A stretch of DNA of 64,000 bases. Origin: Allobosea sp035944375 (lineage in GTDB: Bacteria > Pseudomonadota > Alphaproteobacteria > Rhizobiales > Beijerinckiaceae). The notes beneath the pieces were generated by a model. That model did no database searches, was not told the origin of the DNA, and saw only the letters and a program-made list of their open reading frames with translations. The DNA is taken from assembly GCF_035944375.1 (NCBI RefSeq), contig NZ_DASZBE010000044.1, one strand, 5' to 3'. Shown piece after piece: positions 1 through 8,938 of the stretch. Made by a program: the position numbers and the translations under genes. The first letter of the stretch is position 1; each line of letters starts with the position of its first letter.

Positions 1-171
1 TCGGCGGCTGGTCGGGCATGAGCTTGTTCTTTTTTGTCGGCGTTTCCTGGAGGACGCGGACCATAGGCAAGGGCTGGCGTGGCCACAAGCCGGGCGGGCG
101 TGGATCACGCATGCGGGGGGAGGCGAAGGGCGGCGGCCCTGCGGAGCCAGCGGCGGCCTCGCGCCCCGTTC

Positions 172-2007
172 TCAGAGCTGGCGGCGAACGCTGGCGACGA
201 ATTGACCGACATAGACGTCGAGCGCGCCGGTCTGCTCCTCGACGGTCCGCGCCGCCTCGACGACGAGACGCGCGGCCTCGCCCGTGACATGCGCCTCGTG
301 ACCGACCGAGCCGACATTGCTGGTCACCAGCACCGCATTGCCGGCGACGGCCTGCGCATCGGCCGCAATGGTGGATGCGAGGTCCGCCTGCCGGTTGACG
401 ACCCGAGCGATGATGCCGGCATTCTGCTCCATGTCGCCCATGGTCCTGTCCATGAAGGCGACGGCGCCCGAGGCCGTAGACGCCGCGGCCCGGATGTCCT
501 GCAAGGTTGCGGCGATGTCACGGGTCGCCTTCTGCGTCTGCTCGGCGAGATTCTTGACCTCGGCCGCGACGACGGCGAAGCCGCGGCCGGCCGCGCCGGC
601 GCGCGCAGCCTCGATCGTGGCGTTGAGGGCCAGCAGGTTGGTCCGCGAGGCGATGTCCTCGATGAAGTTCAGCACGTCGCTGGCCTTGTCGGCCGCGGTC
701 TCGAGGCCAGCGACGTCACGCTGCGATTCTCGGACATAGCAAGCCGCCTCCTGAGCGGAGCGGTCGGCATGGTCGGCCTGGCGGTTCAGCTCGCGGATCG
801 ACGCGTCGATCTCCTCGGCCGCCCGCGCGACGCTGGCGATGCGGCTCGACGCGCTTTCGACCTCCTGCGTCGCCGCCACCGCCCGGCTCGTCGTGGCATC
901 GGCGCTTCGCGTCATCGCGCTCGCGGCCTCGTGCATGCTGCGGGCCGAACGGGCGACGTCGCCGAGCGCCTTGCCGACCGTGACTTCGAGCTGCCCCGCG
1001 AGATCGTCGAGCTGCCGGCGGCGCGCCGCCTCGATTTCGGCCCGCCGCACCTCGAGCGTCCGCTCGTCGGTGACGTCGAACAGGATGCCGTCCCAGATTC
1101 TCGTGCCGTCCGGCAGTTCTCGCATCGTCGCTTCGCTGCGCAGGGCGACGATGGCGCCGTCCTTGCCGTGATAACGCAGGTGCAGACGCCAGTTGTCGCT
1201 CGGATCGAAGCCATTGCGGCAGCCATCCTCGAAGCGGGCCCGATCCTCCGGGATCATCCGGTCGATCCAGACCCGGGCGTCGCGCTCGACCTCCTCCTGC
1301 TTCAGCCCCAACAATTCGCCCAGCTGGAACGAGGCGAAGCGGTAGCTGACGCGGCCGCCCGGAGACAGGATGCGCTGATAGAGCGTGCCGGGTACCCGTT
1401 CCGCCAGACTGCGGAAGCGATAGGCCATCTCGCGGCGTTCGGCGTCGATCAAGATGATCAGCGCCCCGAGCGTCGCCCCGGTCACGTTCACGAGCAGCGT
1501 CGGCGGCAGCGCATGGGTGTAGACCGCCCAGATCATCTCGGCGTCCGGCAGCAGCAGCGGCGTCGGCAGAAGGACGGCGGCGGCGGCGAGCGCGATCAGG
1601 GGGATGTCGCCCTTGACGATGCTGCGCTCGCGACGCGGTCTGCGCCAGAAGATCGCCAGGCCGCAGGCGCCGCTGAGCAGAATGCCGACGATGCCCATGA
1701 TCATGCCGTTGCCGCCCTGAGAATAGCGCAGCATCGCCAGCGGCAGCACCGTGACGCCGGCCGCGAGCGGTCCGCCGACCACCCCCGACAGCAGCGCCGC
1801 GATGTTGCGGGAACTGACCGTCACGCCCGGCGCGATCATGAAGGGGTGCGCCATGCTGGCGAGGCCCGCCGCTGCGAAGAGCAGGCCGACCACCATCGCT
1901 CGCAGCACCGTGTAGCGCTCGATCCTGGCCGTCACGACGGTCACGGCGAGCGCGGCCAGCAAAATGAAGGACAGGCTCTCGACGAGGGCGATGATCAGTT
2001 CCATCAC
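172..2007 (-). CDS. Methyl-accepting chemotaxis protein with 5TM sensor and PAS domain
   Basis: A 611-residue chemoreceptor that should relay a signal to CheA/CheW at the inner membrane. Residues about 1-190 hold five or so hydrophobic segments resembling the 5TMR-LYT sensor module. Residues about 195-320 are a PAS/PAC-like domain (EEVERDARVWIDRMIPEDR, then a DVTDERT end). Residues about 330-600 are the coiled-coil MCP signalling domain, whose hairpin tip reads RTNLLALNATIEAARAG. No HAMP domain is visible between PAS and signalling parts. The next gene upstream on the same strand is a paralogue of exactly the same length, so a tandem duplication is likely. The ligand is unknown. The family call is secure; the name of the sensor module is an inference from its hydrophobic pattern. 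Confidence 0.9.
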   Translation of the reverse strand: MMELIIALVESLSFILLAALAVTVVTARIERYTVLRAMVVGLLFAAAGLASMAHPFMIAPGVTVSSRNIAALLSGVVGGPLAAGVTVLPLAMLRYSQGGNGMIMGIVGILLSGACGLAIFWRRPRRERSIVKGDIPLIALAAAAVLLPTPLLLPDAEMIWAVYTHALPPTLLVNVTGATLGALIILIDAERREMAYRFRSLAERVPGTLYQRILSPGGRVSYRFASFQLGELLGLKQEEVERDARVWIDRMIPEDRARFEDGCRNGFDPSDNWRLHLRYHGKDGAIVALRSEATMRELPDGTRIWDGILFDVTDERTLEVRRAEIEAARRRQLDDLAGQLEVTVGKALGDVARSARSMHEAASAMTRSADATTSRAVAATQEVESASSRIASVARAAEEIDASIRELNRQADHADRSAQEAACYVRESQRDVAGLETAADKASDVLNFIEDIASRTNLLALNATIEAARAGAAGRGFAVVAAEVKNLAEQTQKATRDIAATLQDIRAAASTASGAVAFMDRTMGDMEQNAGIIARVVNRQADLASTIAADAQAVAGNAVLVTSNVGSVGHEAHVTGEAARLVVEAARTVEEQTGALDVYVGQFVASVRRQL

Positions 2008-2082
2008 GCGGCACCTGCAGACGGCCGGAGCGGGCCGCCCGGAGCCGGATAAAGAGAGCCGGGCGCGCCCATGGCCTAACGC

Positions 2083-3918
2083 CTAGAGCCTGCGCCGCAG
2101 ACTGCCGACAAACTCGCCGACATAGCGGTCGAGCGAGGCGGTCTGCTCATCGACCTTGCGGGCGACATCGAGAACGCGCTCGGCGGCATCGCCGGTGACG
2201 GAGACCTCGGCGGCCACCGAACCGACGTTGGAGGTCACGGCGGTGGTACTGCCCGCAACCGCCTGTGCATCGGCGGTGATGGTCGAGGCGATGTCGGCCT
2301 GGCGGCTGACGACGCTGGCGATGACACCCGAGGTCTGCTCGATCGTCGTCATCGTCACCTCGATCTGGGCGACGGCGTCGGACGCGGTCGCCGCGGCGCC
2401 GCGAATGTCCTGGAGCGTCGCGGCAATGTCGCGCGTCGCCTTCTGCGTCTGTTCGGCGAGGTTCTTGACCTCGCCCGCGACGACGGCGAAGCCGCGACCG
2501 GCCGCGCCCGCCCGCGCAGCCTCGATCGTGGCGTTGAGTGCCAGCAGGTTGGTGCGCGAGGCGATGTCCTCGATGAAGTCCAGCACTGAGCTGACCTTGT
2601 CGGCTGCGGCACCGAGACCGGCCACGTCCTGCCGCGTGGTGCGGACATAGCTCGCAGCGTCGCGCACCGTCTGGTCGGCATGAGCTGTCTGACGCGTCAG
2701 CTCGCGGATGGAGGCTTCGATCTCCTCGGCGGCGATCGCCACGCTGCCGACGCGGCGGGAGGCGAGATCGGCCTCGCGGGTCACCTCACCGGCCCGCAAA
2801 GCCGTGTTGTGGGCGCTGCCCGCCATCGCGTTCGCCGCGTCATGCATGCCGCGGACCGAAGATGTGACCTCCTGAAGGGCCTTGCCGACCTTGGCCTCGA
2901 GCTGCGCCGCGAGCTCCTCGACCGCGGCCTTGCGATCCGCGTCCATCTCCTGGCGCTGCTGGGCCAGCGTGCGCTCGGCGGTGACGTCGGTCATGATGCC
3001 GTCCCAGCAGATCGACCCGTCCGACAGGCGGCGCGGCGCGGCGTCCGTGCGCAGCCAGATCAGCGAGCCGTCGTCGCGGATGTGCCGCGCCTCGAAGCGC
3101 CAGGGCTTGAGCGTGCGCTCGGCCACCGCGGCGGCATTTGACTTGGCCAGAAACTCGCGATCCTCGGGCACCATCCAGCGCAGCCAGCTCTCGGGGTCAC
3201 GCTCGACCTCCTCGCGGGTCACGTCGAGGAACTGTTCGATACGGGAATTGGCCAGCTTGTGCTGGATCGTGCCGTCCGGCCGCAGGATCTTCTGATAAAT
3301 CACGCCCGGCATGTTGGCCGTGCAGGCCTCGAGCCGCAGCATCGCCTCGACGCGCTGGTGGTCGCTCTTGATGATGAAGCCGATCAGCAGAGCGCCGGCG
3401 ACGTTGACCGCCGTCGCCGCCGGTCCGGAGATCGCGACGATCAGGTCCCAGGCACGCGGAAAGGGCACATAGGCGATGATGATCGCCACCGGCATCCAGG
3501 CTGCCACGAGGCTCAGGCCGACGAACCCTGCCATGGTGAGGCTGCGGGCCGTCCGCCTGAGCCAGAGCGAGACTCCGAGCCCGATGAGCGAACACAGTAT
3601 GAGGCCGACCACACCGGCTTCCGCCCCGACGCCACCAATGTAGATCCGCACGGTCGCCAGTCCTGCCGCCGTGATCACAGCGGCGATCGGACCGCCCAGC
3701 GGGCCGGCCAGAACGGCGGCGATGTTGCGGAAATCGAGCAGGATACCTGTCTGGACGACGATGGGATCGAACATGCTGGCGCTGCCGCCGGCTGCGAGGA
3801 TCACGCCGATGACGACTTGCCGAAGCCGATGGAACTCGCCGAGCCGCTGCGTCGCGAGCGGCACCAGCACGGCCGCGACGATGAGGTAACCGAGACCCCG
3901 GGTCAGTTCCAGTAGCAT
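2083..3918 (-). CDS. Methyl-accepting chemotaxis protein, paralogue of its downstream neighbour
   Basis: A 611-residue chemoreceptor with the same layout as the neighbour at 172-2007: multi-pass N-terminus to about residue 190, PAS-like domain (EEVERDPESWLRWMVPEDR), then the MCP coiled coil with the same hairpin tip. The signalling half is nearly identical to the paralogue, while the membrane and PAS parts have diverged, which suggests different ligands. I chose the ATG at 3918 (MLLELTRGLGYL) because it makes both paralogues exactly 611 residues and starts just before the first membrane segment. The frame stays open upstream to 4074, but that extension is not membrane-like. The gap to the downstream receptor is 75 bases, so co-transcription is plausible. 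Confidence 0.9.
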   Translation of the reverse strand: MLLELTRGLGYLIVAAVLVPLATQRLGEFHRLRQVVIGVILAAGGSASMFDPIVVQTGILLDFRNIAAVLAGPLGGPIAAVITAAGLATVRIYIGGVGAEAGVVGLILCSLIGLGVSLWLRRTARSLTMAGFVGLSLVAAWMPVAIIIAYVPFPRAWDLIVAISGPAATAVNVAGALLIGFIIKSDHQRVEAMLRLEACTANMPGVIYQKILRPDGTIQHKLANSRIEQFLDVTREEVERDPESWLRWMVPEDREFLAKSNAAAVAERTLKPWRFEARHIRDDGSLIWLRTDAAPRRLSDGSICWDGIMTDVTAERTLAQQRQEMDADRKAAVEELAAQLEAKVGKALQEVTSSVRGMHDAANAMAGSAHNTALRAGEVTREADLASRRVGSVAIAAEEIEASIRELTRQTAHADQTVRDAASYVRTTRQDVAGLGAAADKVSSVLDFIEDIASRTNLLALNATIEAARAGAAGRGFAVVAGEVKNLAEQTQKATRDIAATLQDIRGAAATASDAVAQIEVTMTTIEQTSGVIASVVSRQADIASTITADAQAVAGSTTAVTSNVGSVAAEVSVTGDAAERVLDVARKVDEQTASLDRYVGEFVGSLRRRL

Positions 3919-4105
3919 ATCGTCTGGCCTGCTGCGGCTGAGAACGGCATCGCCATGATCTACTGCGATTGCTGCTAACGAATCCTGAACCTTGTTGCAT
4001 TGCAGGATCATGCCGCGCGCATCCACACCAAAATGGTCGCAGAACGGGCGGGCCCGGAGCCCCGCGGTTTCCAACCCAGGCCCGAAACGCTAGCGTCCCG
4101 GCACC

Positions 4106-6850
4106 ATGCACCGCGCCAGCCCGTCTCTCGCCGATCCTGCCGATCGGCCCGCCACTCCCGTGGCCACCAGCCGTGAGGACGGCTCGCGCGTCACGCCGAT
4201 GATGGCGCAGTACATCGAGATCAAGGCCGCCAATCCCGACTGCCTGCTGTTCTACCGGATGGGCGATTTCTACGAGCTGTTCTTCCACGACGCCGAGATC
4301 GCCTCGCGGACGCTCGGAATCGTGCTGACCAAACGCGGCAAGCACCAGGGCGACGACATCCCGATGTGCGGGGTGCCGGTCGAGCGCGCCGACGACTATC
4401 TGCAGCGGCTGATCGCCGCCGGGCACCGCGTCGCCGTCTGCGAGCAGATCGAGGACCCCGCCGAGGCGAAGAAGCGCGGGCCGAAATCGGTGGTGCGGCG
4501 CGACGTGGTACGCCTCGTCACGCCGGGCACGATCACCGAGGAGCGCCTGCTCGAACCCGGCCGGGCCAGCCTGCTGGTCGCGGTCGCCCGGCGGAAGCTC
4601 GGCGATGCCAGCGCGCTCTACGGGATCGCCGCGATCGACATCTCGACCGGGCGCTTCAGCGTGATGGAGACGCCGCAGGAGCGCCTGGCGATCGAGTTCG
4701 CCCGGCTCGAGCCGCGCGAGATCGTCTGCCCCGACGCGATCCATGACGATCCGGCCCTGCGGGCCTTCTGGCTCGACCTCGGCCTGCCCGTGACGCCGCT
4801 GGCGCGCGAGGGGCTGGACGCCGCTTCGGCGGAGCGCCGGCTCAAGGAGTTCTTCGGCGTCGCCACGCTCGACGCCTTCGGCCATTTCAGCCGCGCCGAG
4901 ATCGCGGCGGCCGGCGCGGCGCTGGCCTATGTCGAGCGGACGCAGTTCGGCGCCCGCCCGCCCTTGTCCCCGCCCGTGCGCGATTCCGGCACCGACACGA
5001 TGCTGATCGACGCGGCGACGCGGGCCAATCTCGAACTGACGCGGACCCTGTCGGGCGAACGGGGCGGCAGCCTGCTCGCGACGATCGACCGGACGGTGAC
5101 GCCCGGCGGGGCACGACTGCTGGCCGAGCGCCTGGCAGGGCCGCTGACCGATCCGCAGGCGATCGCGGCGCGCCATGATGCGGTGGCGGCGCTCGTGGCC
5201 GACGGCGCCCTGCGCGAAGACCTCCAGGCCGCGCTCGCCCGCGTGCCCGACATCGCCCGGGCGCTGGCCCGGCTCGCGCTCGACCGCGGCGGCCCGCGCG
5301 ACCTCGCCTCGCTCGGCGCGGGGCTGACCGCGGCACGGGCGATCGTCGCGATGCTGCTCGACCGGGCGGCCCTGCCGGCCGAATTGTCGAAGGCCTCGCG
5401 AGCCCTGTCCGAGATCGACCCCGACCTGCCGGCGCGGCTGGCAGCGACGCTGGCCGAGGAGCTGCCGCTCAACCGGCGCGACGGGCGCTTCGTCCGGGAG
5501 GGCCATGACCCGGCGCTGGACGAGCTGCGCCTCCTGCAGGTCGATTCGCGCAAGGTGATCGCGCAGCTGCAGGCCCGCTACGCGGCCGAGACCGGGTGCC
5601 GGACGCTGCGCATCAAGCACAACGCCATGCTCGGCTATTTCGTCGAGGTGCCGCAGGCCGTCGGCGAGGATTTCCTGAAGGAGCCCTGGCGGGCGACCTT
5701 CGTGCATCGCCAGACGATGTCGGACGCGATGCGCTTTTCCTCCGTCGAACTCGGCGGGCTGGAAGCCAAGATCGCCTCGGCGGCCGACCGCGCGCTGAAG
5801 CTCGAGCTCGGCATCTTCGCCGCGCTGAGCGAGGCGGTGCTCGCCCAGGCCGAGCCGATCAAGCGGGCGGCGGCGGCGCTGGCGGAGATCGACGTCGCCG
5901 CGGGGCTTGCCGAACTGGCGGCGCGGGAGGGCTGGGTCCGGCCCCTCGTCGATGCCAGCGAGGCCTTCACCATCGCCGGCGGCCGGCATCCGGTCGTCGA
6001 GGCGGCGCTGAAGCGCGACGGCAAGCCCTTCGTCGCCAACGAAACGGACCTCTCCCCGCCGGACGACGGTGCGAAGGGCGGGCGCATCTGCCTGATCACC
6101 GGCCCCAACATGGCGGGCAAGTCGACCTTTCTGCGCCAGAATGCGCTGATCGCGGTGCTGGCGCAGATGGGGGCCTTCGTGCCGGCGTCGAGCGCCCATA
6201 TCGGCATCGTCGACCGGCTGTTCTCCCGCGTCGGCGCCGCCGACGACCTCGCCCGCGGGCGCTCGACCTTCATGGTCGAAATGGTCGAGACCGCCGCGAT
6301 CCTCAACCAGGCCGGGCCGCGCGCCCTGGTCATTCTCGACGAGATCGGGCGCGGCACCGCGACCTTTGACGGGCTCTCGATCGCCTGGGCCGCGATCGAG
6401 CATCTGCACGAGGTCAATCGCTGCCGGGGCCTGTTCGCGACGCATTACCACGAGCTGACGGCCCTGGCCGACCGGCTGGAGCGCGTCAGCAACGCGACTG
6501 TGCGCGTCACCGAGTGGAAGGGCGAGGTGGTGTTCCTGCACGAGGTCGTGCCGGGCGCCGCCGACCGCTCCTATGGCATCCAGGTCGCCAAGCTCGCCGG
6601 GCTTCCGCCGGCCGTGGTCGAACGCGCCCGGACCATCCTGGGCGAACTGGAGAAGAGCGAGCGGGAGAAGCCGGTCGCCTCGCTGGTCGACGATTTGCCG
6701 CTCTTCGCGGCTCCCCAGCGCCGCGCGGCAGCGCCGCCCGCTCTGCCGGCTGAAGACCCGCTGCGCCTCACCCTAGACGGACTCGACCTGGACGAGATGA
6801 CGCCGCGCGAGGCGCTGGAGGCGCTGTATCGGCTGAAGGGGTTGGGCTAG
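4106..6850 (+). CDS. mutS: DNA mismatch repair protein MutS
   Basis: MutS recognises base mismatches and small loops and starts methyl-independent or strand-directed repair with MutL. The 914-residue product has the mismatch-contacting Phe-x-Glu motif near residues 55-57 (RMGDFYELF), connector, lever and clamp regions, and a C-terminal ABC-type ATPase with Walker A GPNMAGKST at 666-674 and a Walker B LVILDEIGRGT about 80 residues later. Length fits alphaproteobacterial MutS. The start at 4106 is the first ATG of the frame; an internal Met-Met at 4199 just before the conserved region is an alternative. The stop overlaps the stop of the convergent NlpC/P60 gene: both use the palindromic CTAG at 6847-6850. 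Confidence 0.97.
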   Translation: MHRASPSLADPADRPATPVATSREDGSRVTPMMAQYIEIKAANPDCLLFYRMGDFYELFFHDAEIASRTLGIVLTKRGKHQGDDIPMCGVPVERADDYLQRLIAAGHRVAVCEQIEDPAEAKKRGPKSVVRRDVVRLVTPGTITEERLLEPGRASLLVAVARRKLGDASALYGIAAIDISTGRFSVMETPQERLAIEFARLEPREIVCPDAIHDDPALRAFWLDLGLPVTPLAREGLDAASAERRLKEFFGVATLDAFGHFSRAEIAAAGAALAYVERTQFGARPPLSPPVRDSGTDTMLIDAATRANLELTRTLSGERGGSLLATIDRTVTPGGARLLAERLAGPLTDPQAIAARHDAVAALVADGALREDLQAALARVPDIARALARLALDRGGPRDLASLGAGLTAARAIVAMLLDRAALPAELSKASRALSEIDPDLPARLAATLAEELPLNRRDGRFVREGHDPALDELRLLQVDSRKVIAQLQARYAAETGCRTLRIKHNAMLGYFVEVPQAVGEDFLKEPWRATFVHRQTMSDAMRFSSVELGGLEAKIASAADRALKLELGIFAALSEAVLAQAEPIKRAAAALAEIDVAAGLAELAAREGWVRPLVDASEAFTIAGGRHPVVEAALKRDGKPFVANETDLSPPDDGAKGGRICLITGPNMAGKSTFLRQNALIAVLAQMGAFVPASSAHIGIVDRLFSRVGAADDLARGRSTFMVEMVETAAILNQAGPRALVILDEIGRGTATFDGLSIAWAAIEHLHEVNRCRGLFATHYHELTALADRLERVSNATVRVTEWKGEVVFLHEVVPGAADRSYGIQVAKLAGLPPAVVERARTILGELEKSEREKPVASLVDDLPLFAAPQRRAAAPPALPAEDPLRLTLDGLDLDEMTPREALEALYRLKGLG

Positions 6851-7719
6851 CCGATCCGCCGGATGCTCGTGATCGCGCCGAAGCTTCTCGCCAGAATCCG
6901 GTCGCGGGCGGTGCGGAGCGGCTCGCTCATCACCGTCATCGAAAAAGCGGTGGCGTGGAGCAGCGTCTCGGGATCGGTCATGATTCCGACATGGCCCTTC
7001 CAGAAGACGAGGTCGCCGCGCCGCAGCCCCAGCAGGGCGTCGTCGAAGGGCACGGGCGCGCCGATATCCCGCTCGAGCATGTCGGAATCGCGGGGCGAGG
7101 CGATGCCGGCGGCGGCCAAAGCGAGCTGCGTCAGGCCCGAGCAGTCGAGGCCGAGGCTGGTCTTGCCACCCCAGAGATAAGGCACGTTCAGGAAGCGCTC
7201 GGCGACGGTGACGAAGTCGGGCTCGGGCTGCGCCAGCGGCGCGAGATGCGGCGCGAAGACGAAGCCGGTGGCGTAGCGGCCGAACTCGGCGAGCGTCAGG
7301 AACTCCCCGCTCTCGCCGGCCACCGCGACACCAGCCCCCAGAGACAGCGCCGCCAGCGGCGGCAGCTTCATCGACGGGCCGGGATAGACGAAGGTCCGCA
7401 GCGCACTCACGCGGTGGGTCGGCGCGAGCGCATTCGGCCGCAGCGCGTCGTCGGGCACGTAGCCGACATAACCGTCCGAACGGAGCTGCACCCAGGCCCA
7501 GCCCTCGAAGCGCTCGTAGACGTCGACCGCCTCGCCGCAGAGCGCCTCGGTGTCGAGCGGGGCGTCGGGCCGTGGCTCGCGCCGCAGCGGCGCCGAAGGC
7601 GCGGCCACGCGCATCGGTTCGGGATCGACGAAGGCGCGCGCCTCGACGAGGCCCTGCAGATGGCGGGCGGCGAGGTCGGGGCGAGCCGGGGTGAGCCGGC
7701 GGTCGAGCATCGTGTTCAT
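6847..7719 (-). CDS. NlpC/P60 family peptidoglycan hydrolase with SH3-like domains
   Basis: A 290-residue C40-family cysteine peptidase expected to cut peptide stems of peptidoglycan or related gamma-D-glutamyl bonds. Residues about 40-165 form one or two bacterial SH3-like beta domains (AWVQLRSDGYVGYVPDD). The NlpC/P60 domain follows with catalytic Cys193 in LGLDCSGLTQLAL, His243 in KGHVGIM and a third polar residue probably His255. No signal peptide is evident at the N-terminus, so export is uncertain; many alphaproteobacterial homologues of this layout also lack one. Its last base pairs overlap the mutS stop. The META-domain gene lies immediately upstream on the same strand, 15 bases away. 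Confidence 0.9.
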   Translation of the reverse strand: MNTMLDRRLTPARPDLAARHLQGLVEARAFVDPEPMRVAAPSAPLRREPRPDAPLDTEALCGEAVDVYERFEGWAWVQLRSDGYVGYVPDDALRPNALAPTHRVSALRTFVYPGPSMKLPPLAALSLGAGVAVAGESGEFLTLAEFGRYATGFVFAPHLAPLAQPEPDFVTVAERFLNVPYLWGGKTSLGLDCSGLTQLALAAAGIASPRDSDMLERDIGAPVPFDDALLGLRRGDLVFWKGHVGIMTDPETLLHATAFSMTVMSEPLRTARDRILARSFGAITSIRRIG

Positions 7720-7734
7720 CTGTCGGGATCCATC

Positions 7735-8439
7735 TCAGGGGCGGCGCGCCACCAGCGCCTCACCGTCCCGACCTTTGAGGACGAGGGCGCCGTCGGGGCG
7801 AATGTCGAAGCTGCCGACGCCCTCGAGCCGGCGCAGAAGCGCCCGCTCCTGCGCCATCACCGGCGGCTCGCAGGCCATCATCGTCGTGGCGGCGGGACCC
7901 AGCGTGAGACCTTCTCCGGTCAGCGTGTACGACGTCCGGATGCGGTTGCACGATCCGTTGCCGGCGAGCCCGCCATCCGCGAGAAACTGCAGGCTCGGCC
8001 GGGTTTTGCCGAGCATGCGCTGCCCGCCGATCTGGGTGACCCGCCATTCGCCGGAGACCAGAAGATCACGTGGCTCGCCGCCACACCCCCGCAGGGCCGG
8101 CTGACGCCGAAGGATCGCGACGGTATCGGGATGGGGCATCCCGCTCATCGTGTCGCGGCAGAGTCGGCGCTCGATCGCGATCCTGGCGGGGCGGCCGTCA
8201 AAAACAACGTCGTAGCGTGCCTGCCGACCGGCGCGGCGCGCCCGCGGCGTGGGCGCCCGCAGCTTTTCGCCGCTCGCCATGTCCAGGGTGATGCTATCCT
8301 GCGCGATGGTCAGCCGCCAGCCCGGCTCCTGCCCGCGCGCGGTATAGGGTGGGGCGCCCAGCGGGGCCGCCAGCACAGCAGGGCTCAGGACGAGAGCGAC
8401 GAGACCAGCGAGCGGGCCGAGGCGGCGTGTCCAGATCAT
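7735..8439 (-). CDS. Exported META-domain (HslJ-like) protein
   Basis: A predicted secreted protein of 234 residues. The start chosen at 8439 gives a good signal peptide (MIWTRRLGPLAGLVALVLSP, cleavage after AVLA). The N-terminal half resembles the COG3650-type region with a conserved Cys pair. The C-terminal half is a META/HslJ-like domain, recognisable by GEWRVTQIGG, the FLADGGLAGNGSCNRI segment and the MACEPPVMAQERALLRRL motif. HslJ-like proteins are linked to envelope stress and heat-shock phenotypes, but no activity is established. An upstream in-frame extension to 8571 would bury the signal peptide and is not preferred. It is followed closely by the NlpC/P60 hydrolase gene. Confidence 0.8.
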   Translation of the reverse strand: MIWTRRLGPLAGLVALVLSPAVLAAPLGAPPYTARGQEPGWRLTIAQDSITLDMASGEKLRAPTPRARRAGRQARYDVVFDGRPARIAIERRLCRDTMSGMPHPDTVAILRRQPALRGCGGEPRDLLVSGEWRVTQIGGQRMLGKTRPSLQFLADGGLAGNGSCNRIRTSYTLTGEGLTLGPAATTMMACEPPVMAQERALLRRLEGVGSFDIRPDGALVLKGRDGEALVARRP

Positions 8440-8503
8440 GGTGATTCCCCGACGCAGGCGGTGACCATAAGCGCAACGCGCCATCTTCGTCACCAGAGCC
8501 CGC

Positions 8504-8857
8504 TCAGCCGGCGCCGATCTCGCGCGCCCGCTCGACGACGCGATCGGCGAGCCGCTCGACGGCGAGAGCACCCGCCACCGTGCGCTGGATCACCACGTTG
8601 CGGCGGTCGGTCTCGTCGCGCCGGCGCGTCACCAGCCCGAGCTTGCCCATGCTGTCCAAGGCACGAGTGATGACCGGTTTGGTTACGCCGAGCTGCGCGG
8701 CGAGGCCGCGCACGGTGTGCGGCGGCAGCTCCAGATAGATCGTCAGCAGGATCGCAGTCTGGCGGGCCGAGAGGTCGGACTCCCCGTCGCGCACCAGGTC
8801 GAGATGGACTTGGCGCCACAATCTGAGGGCCTGCGAAGGCCTGATCTCCAGGGGCAT
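8504..8857 (-). CDS. MarR family transcriptional regulator
   Basis: A 117-residue winged-helix DNA-binding protein. The helix-turn-helix is LAAQLGVTKPVITRALDSMG (residues about 53-72), followed by a charged wing, RRRDETDRRNV, which is typical of the MarR family. The product is shorter than classical MarR proteins (about 140) because the N- and C-terminal dimerisation helices are short. It lies upstream of the META-domain gene in the same direction with a 64-base gap, so it could regulate itself and that gene. Its ligand and targets cannot be read from the sequence. Confidence 0.85.
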   Translation of the reverse strand: MPLEIRPSQALRLWRQVHLDLVRDGESDLSARQTAILLTIYLELPPHTVRGLAAQLGVTKPVITRALDSMGKLGLVTRRRDETDRRNVVIQRTVAGALAVERLADRVVERAREIGAG

Positions 8858-8938
8858 GGGCAGGACGGGTCCCGATCGTTACGGACCCGTATCATTAACG
8901 TGCCGCGATAGTCGCGCAATCGGCTTCTGCCGACAGGC

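Noticed and set aside
1..171. Possible end or start of a gene at the left edge.
   Set aside because: No frame gives a recognisable protein, and the longest one overlaps the chemoreceptor on the other strand.
3197..6541. A very long open frame on the minus strand, opposite mutS.
   Set aside because: It mirrors the mutS coding frame in high-GC DNA; its translation is low-complexity, rich in Arg, Gly, Asp and His, with no domain, while mutS is unmistakable.
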